Shown here piece by piece: positions 14,943 through 16,411 of a DNA stretch of 16,411 bases; position 1 is the stretch's first letter; each line of letters opens with the position of its first letter. A program made the position numbers and the translations under genes. The notes under the pieces are model-generated. The model was not told the DNA's origin, did no database searches, and saw nothing but the letters and a program-made list of their open reading frames with translations. Source of the stretch: Christensenella sp. UBA1252 (GTDB lineage Bacteria > Bacillota > Clostridia > Christensenellales > CAG-1252); assembly GCA_002308575.1 (NCBI GenBank), contig DBVY01000056.1, forward strand, positions 4,624 through 21,034, given 5' to 3'.

Positions 14943-15626
14943 ATGAAAAGGCAGATCCGGTTCAGCGCGAATATTTTGATTGCGATCCTCGTTTTTATGG
15001 GATGGACGCTGACGTTCGTTACCGTCAGCGAAATTCTTTGCGTGATCGGTTTTGAAAACCTGAAGTTTTTCACCGTGCTTTCCAACCTGTTCGAAGGGCT
15101 CGTTTCTCTGCTTTGGATCATTACGTACACCGTAACGAAAGGGAAGACCTTTCGTTGGCTCGAGATCTTGAAGTATATCGCCGCCGTTTCTCTGTTCGTG
15201 ACGATGTTGGTCGTCCTCGTCTTCTTGGTTCCTCTTTACGGGGTGCTGGGTATGTATAAGAACGCGAATTTGCTTTTCCACCTGATCATTCCGCTTATCG
15301 CGGTTTTGGAAGCGATGTTCCTTTCGGACAGCGACTTTTCTTGGAAAGAAAATCTGCTCGTCATCATTCCGCCCGCCCTGTACGGCATCGGTTATTTCAT
15401 CAATATCCGCGTAAACGGGATCGGTTTCGGATCGGAAACGAACGATTTTTACGCATTTTTGACTTGGGGGTATCCGGTTGGCGTTTTGATCTTCGTGAGC
15501 ACTTTGGCGCTCGCTTTCGTGTTGGGGCTTGCGATCCGACTTTTGCGAAAGAACGTCGCGGAAGGTTTCAAGTGGGAAAAGAAAAAGAAAGAGGAAGAAG
15601 AAAACGTTTCCGTTTCGAAAGAATGA
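14943..15626 (+). CDS. 6-TM membrane protein resembling the Pr6Pr / FAR-17a-AIG1-like family
   Basis: The 227-aa product has six predicted membrane helices (about 9-33, 42-62, 75-98, 109-127, 137-155, 176-201) and a Lys/Glu-rich cytoplasmic tail. The FTVLSN motif at the start of helix 2 (43-48) and a His in helix 4 (H113, in HLIIPL) resemble the Pr6Pr membrane family, related to FAR-17a/AIG1 hydrolases; this is by eye and uncertain. No function is claimed. The ATG at 14943 is the first in the frame after a stop. There is only a poor AAAAGAG site before it. It has its own promoter and a canonical terminator overlapping its stop codon, so it is monocistronic. Confidence 0.8.
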   Translation: MKRQIRFSANILIAILVFMGWTLTFVTVSEILCVIGFENLKFFTVLSNLFEGLVSLLWIITYTVTKGKTFRWLEILKYIAAVSLFVTMLVVLVFLVPLYGVLGMYKNANLLFHLIIPLIAVLEAMFLSDSDFSWKENLLVIIPPALYGIGYFINIRVNGIGFGSETNDFYAFLTWGYPVGVLIFVSTLALAFVLGLAIRLLRKNVAEGFKWEKKKKEEEENVSVSKE

Positions 15627-15651
15627 AAGGCGTTCGGCCTTTCTTTTTTTT
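15625..15651 (+). terminator. Intrinsic terminator overlapping the stop of the 6-TM gene
   Basis: GAAAGGC (15625-15631) pairs with GCCTTTC (15637-15643) around GTTCG and is followed by eight T residues (15644-15651). The stem begins inside the TGA stop codon. Confidence 0.9.
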
Positions 15652-15722
15652 GTCCGAAACAGCGAATTCCGTAAAAAATTTATTTTATATTTCATAAAAA
15701 TAAAAGAATGGCCTTATCTCGT

Positions 15723-15751
15723 TTGACAAAACGCGGGAAATCGGCTTTAAT
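15723..15751 (+). promoter_or_regulatory. Probable pckA promoter
   Basis: A perfect TTGACA (15723-15728), a 17-nt spacer and TTTAAT (15746-15751, five of six matches) make a strong housekeeping-type promoter. It predicts a leader of about 60 nt. A TATAAA also occurs at 15752-15757, but it lies too far from this -35. Confidence 0.75.
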
Positions 15752-15766
15752 TATAAATAAGGGGAT

Positions 15767-15780
15767 CGCCGAAAGCGGCG
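15767..15780 (+). other. Small hairpin in the pckA leader
   Basis: CGCCG (15767-15771) and CGGCG (15776-15780) pair around AAAG, at or just after the predicted transcription start. A 5' stem at the very end of an mRNA often protects it from decay. It is too far from the AAAGGAG site at 15805-15811 to block translation by itself. Confidence 0.4.
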
Positions 15781-15818
15781 GGAACCGTAAACGCGTAAAT
15801 CTTTAAAGGAGATATAAA

Positions 15819-16411
15819 ATGAATAAAGCAGATTTGGAAAAATACGGCATTGCAAACATCGGTAACGTGACGTACAACCCTTCTTACGACGCGCTGTACA
15901 AGGCGGAGATCGATCCGACCTTGACCGGTTATGAGAAAGGTCAGGTGTCCGAGCTCGGCGCGGTAAACGTTATGACGGGTATCTATACCGGCCGTTCCCC
16001 CAAAGATAAATATATCGTGATGGATAAAAACTCCGAAAACACCGTTTGGTGGACGACGGAAGGTTATAAAAACGACAACCATCCGATGTCCGAAGCCGTT
16101 TGGGCAACCGTGAAAGAGATCGCGATCAAAGAGCTCAGCGGAAAAGATCTGTACGTCGTGGACGCTTTCTGCGGCGCAAACGCGGATACGCGCATGGCGG
16201 TCAGATTTATCGTCGAAGTCGCGTGGCAAGCGCACTTCATTAAAAATATGTTCATTCAGCCGACCGAGGAAGAGCTCAAATCCTTTAAGCCCGACTTCAT
16301 CGTTTACAATGCGTCGAAGGCGAAAGTCGAAGGGTTCAAAGAACTCGGCTTGAATTCCGAAACCTGCGTCGCGTTCAATATTTCGAGCCGCGAGCAAGTC
16401 ATCATCAACAC
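15819..16411 (+). CDS. pckA: Phosphoenolpyruvate carboxykinase (ATP), 3'-truncated by window edge
   Basis: This enzyme interconverts oxaloacetate plus ATP with PEP, CO2 and ADP. It serves gluconeogenesis, or in many anaerobes ATP-forming carboxylation of PEP. The first 197 residues are visible and match the ATP-dependent family closely. [11 protein letters not shown] (57-67) contains the substrate-binding Arg59. The runs [22 protein letters not shown] and FKPDFIVYN follow in the family's order. The nucleotide-binding P-loop and catalytic region lie beyond the window. The ATG has AAAGGAG (15805-15811) eight bases upstream. The gene stands alone behind its own promoter and the preceding terminator. 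Confidence 0.96.
   Translation, partial: MNKADLEKYGIANIGNVTYNPSYDALYKAEIDPTLTGYEKGQVSELGAVNVMTGIYTGRSPKDKYIVMDKNSENTVWWTTEGYKNDNHPMSEAVWATVKEIAIKELSGKDLYVVDAFCGANADTRMAVRFIVEVAWQAHFIKNMFIQPTEEELKSFKPDFIVYNASKAKVEGFKELGLNSETCVAFNISSREQVIIN

Noticed and set aside
15767..15818. Riboswitch or attenuator in the pckA leader
   Set aside because: Only a five-base-pair stem is visible in a leader of about 60 nt, with no T-run or competing structure.
15747..16397. Minus-strand frame opposite pckA
   Set aside because: The plus strand encodes a clear PEP carboxykinase with promoter and ribosome binding site; the antisense frame is its shadow.

Overview
The window reads as chromosomal DNA from an uncultured-type Clostridia-like Firmicute. 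The signs are strong AAAGGAGG-type ribosome binding sites, TTG and GTG starts, a DnaE-pfkA neighbourhood of the kind known in Firmicutes, a pyrophosphate-type phosphofructokinase, a TfoX-N orphan protein and ATP-dependent PEP carboxykinase. The core genes use G+C-balanced codons with frequent TTG Leu and TCG Ser. The exact taxon cannot be read from the window. Every gene except one is on the + strand.

Left part (1-7663): the 3' bulk of dnaE (DNA polymerase III alpha) runs in from the left edge and ends at a 14-bp perfect hairpin that can terminate from both sides. A lone minus-strand gene follows for a Ser/Thr-rich secreted lipoprotein. It is visibly more AT-rich and uses different codons from its neighbours. 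An AT-rich divergent promoter region leads to pfkA (ATP-type phosphofructokinase), followed 57 nt later by a second phosphofructokinase with pyrophosphate-type residues. A stem-loop terminator closes this pair.

Middle part (7712-14848): ten close-packed genes, probably one or two operons. They are an RlmD/RlmCD-like 23S rRNA uracil methyltransferase, a small DUF3784-like membrane protein, a 7-TM GGDEF protein, a RimL-like acetyltransferase starting with TTG, a TfoX-N domain protein starting with GTG, a second 7-TM GGDEF protein, an unrecognised 8-TM protein, 3-methyladenine DNA glycosylase I (tag), an unrecognised two-TM protein and a second GNAT acetyltransferase. Several junctions overlap or have gaps of only a few bases. 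The pairing of two inhibitory-site-less membrane diguanylate cyclases with TfoX-N and orphan membrane proteins is the most unusual gene set here.

Right part (14849-16411): a 10-bp hairpin without a U-tract, then a promoter sitting almost on top of the start of a 6-TM protein resembling the Pr6Pr/FAR-17a family. A canonical terminator overlaps that gene's stop codon. A good promoter then precedes the 5' part of pckA, which leaves the window.

Metabolically the window links both directions of glycolysis: ATP-PFK (forward only), PPi-PFK (reversible) and ATP-PEPCK (PEP-oxaloacetate node). I found no CRISPR array, tRNA, rRNA, transposase or phage gene. The best candidates for something undescribed are the lipoprotein gene lodged between dnaE and pfkA, and the c-di-GMP/TfoX/orphan-membrane-protein operon.
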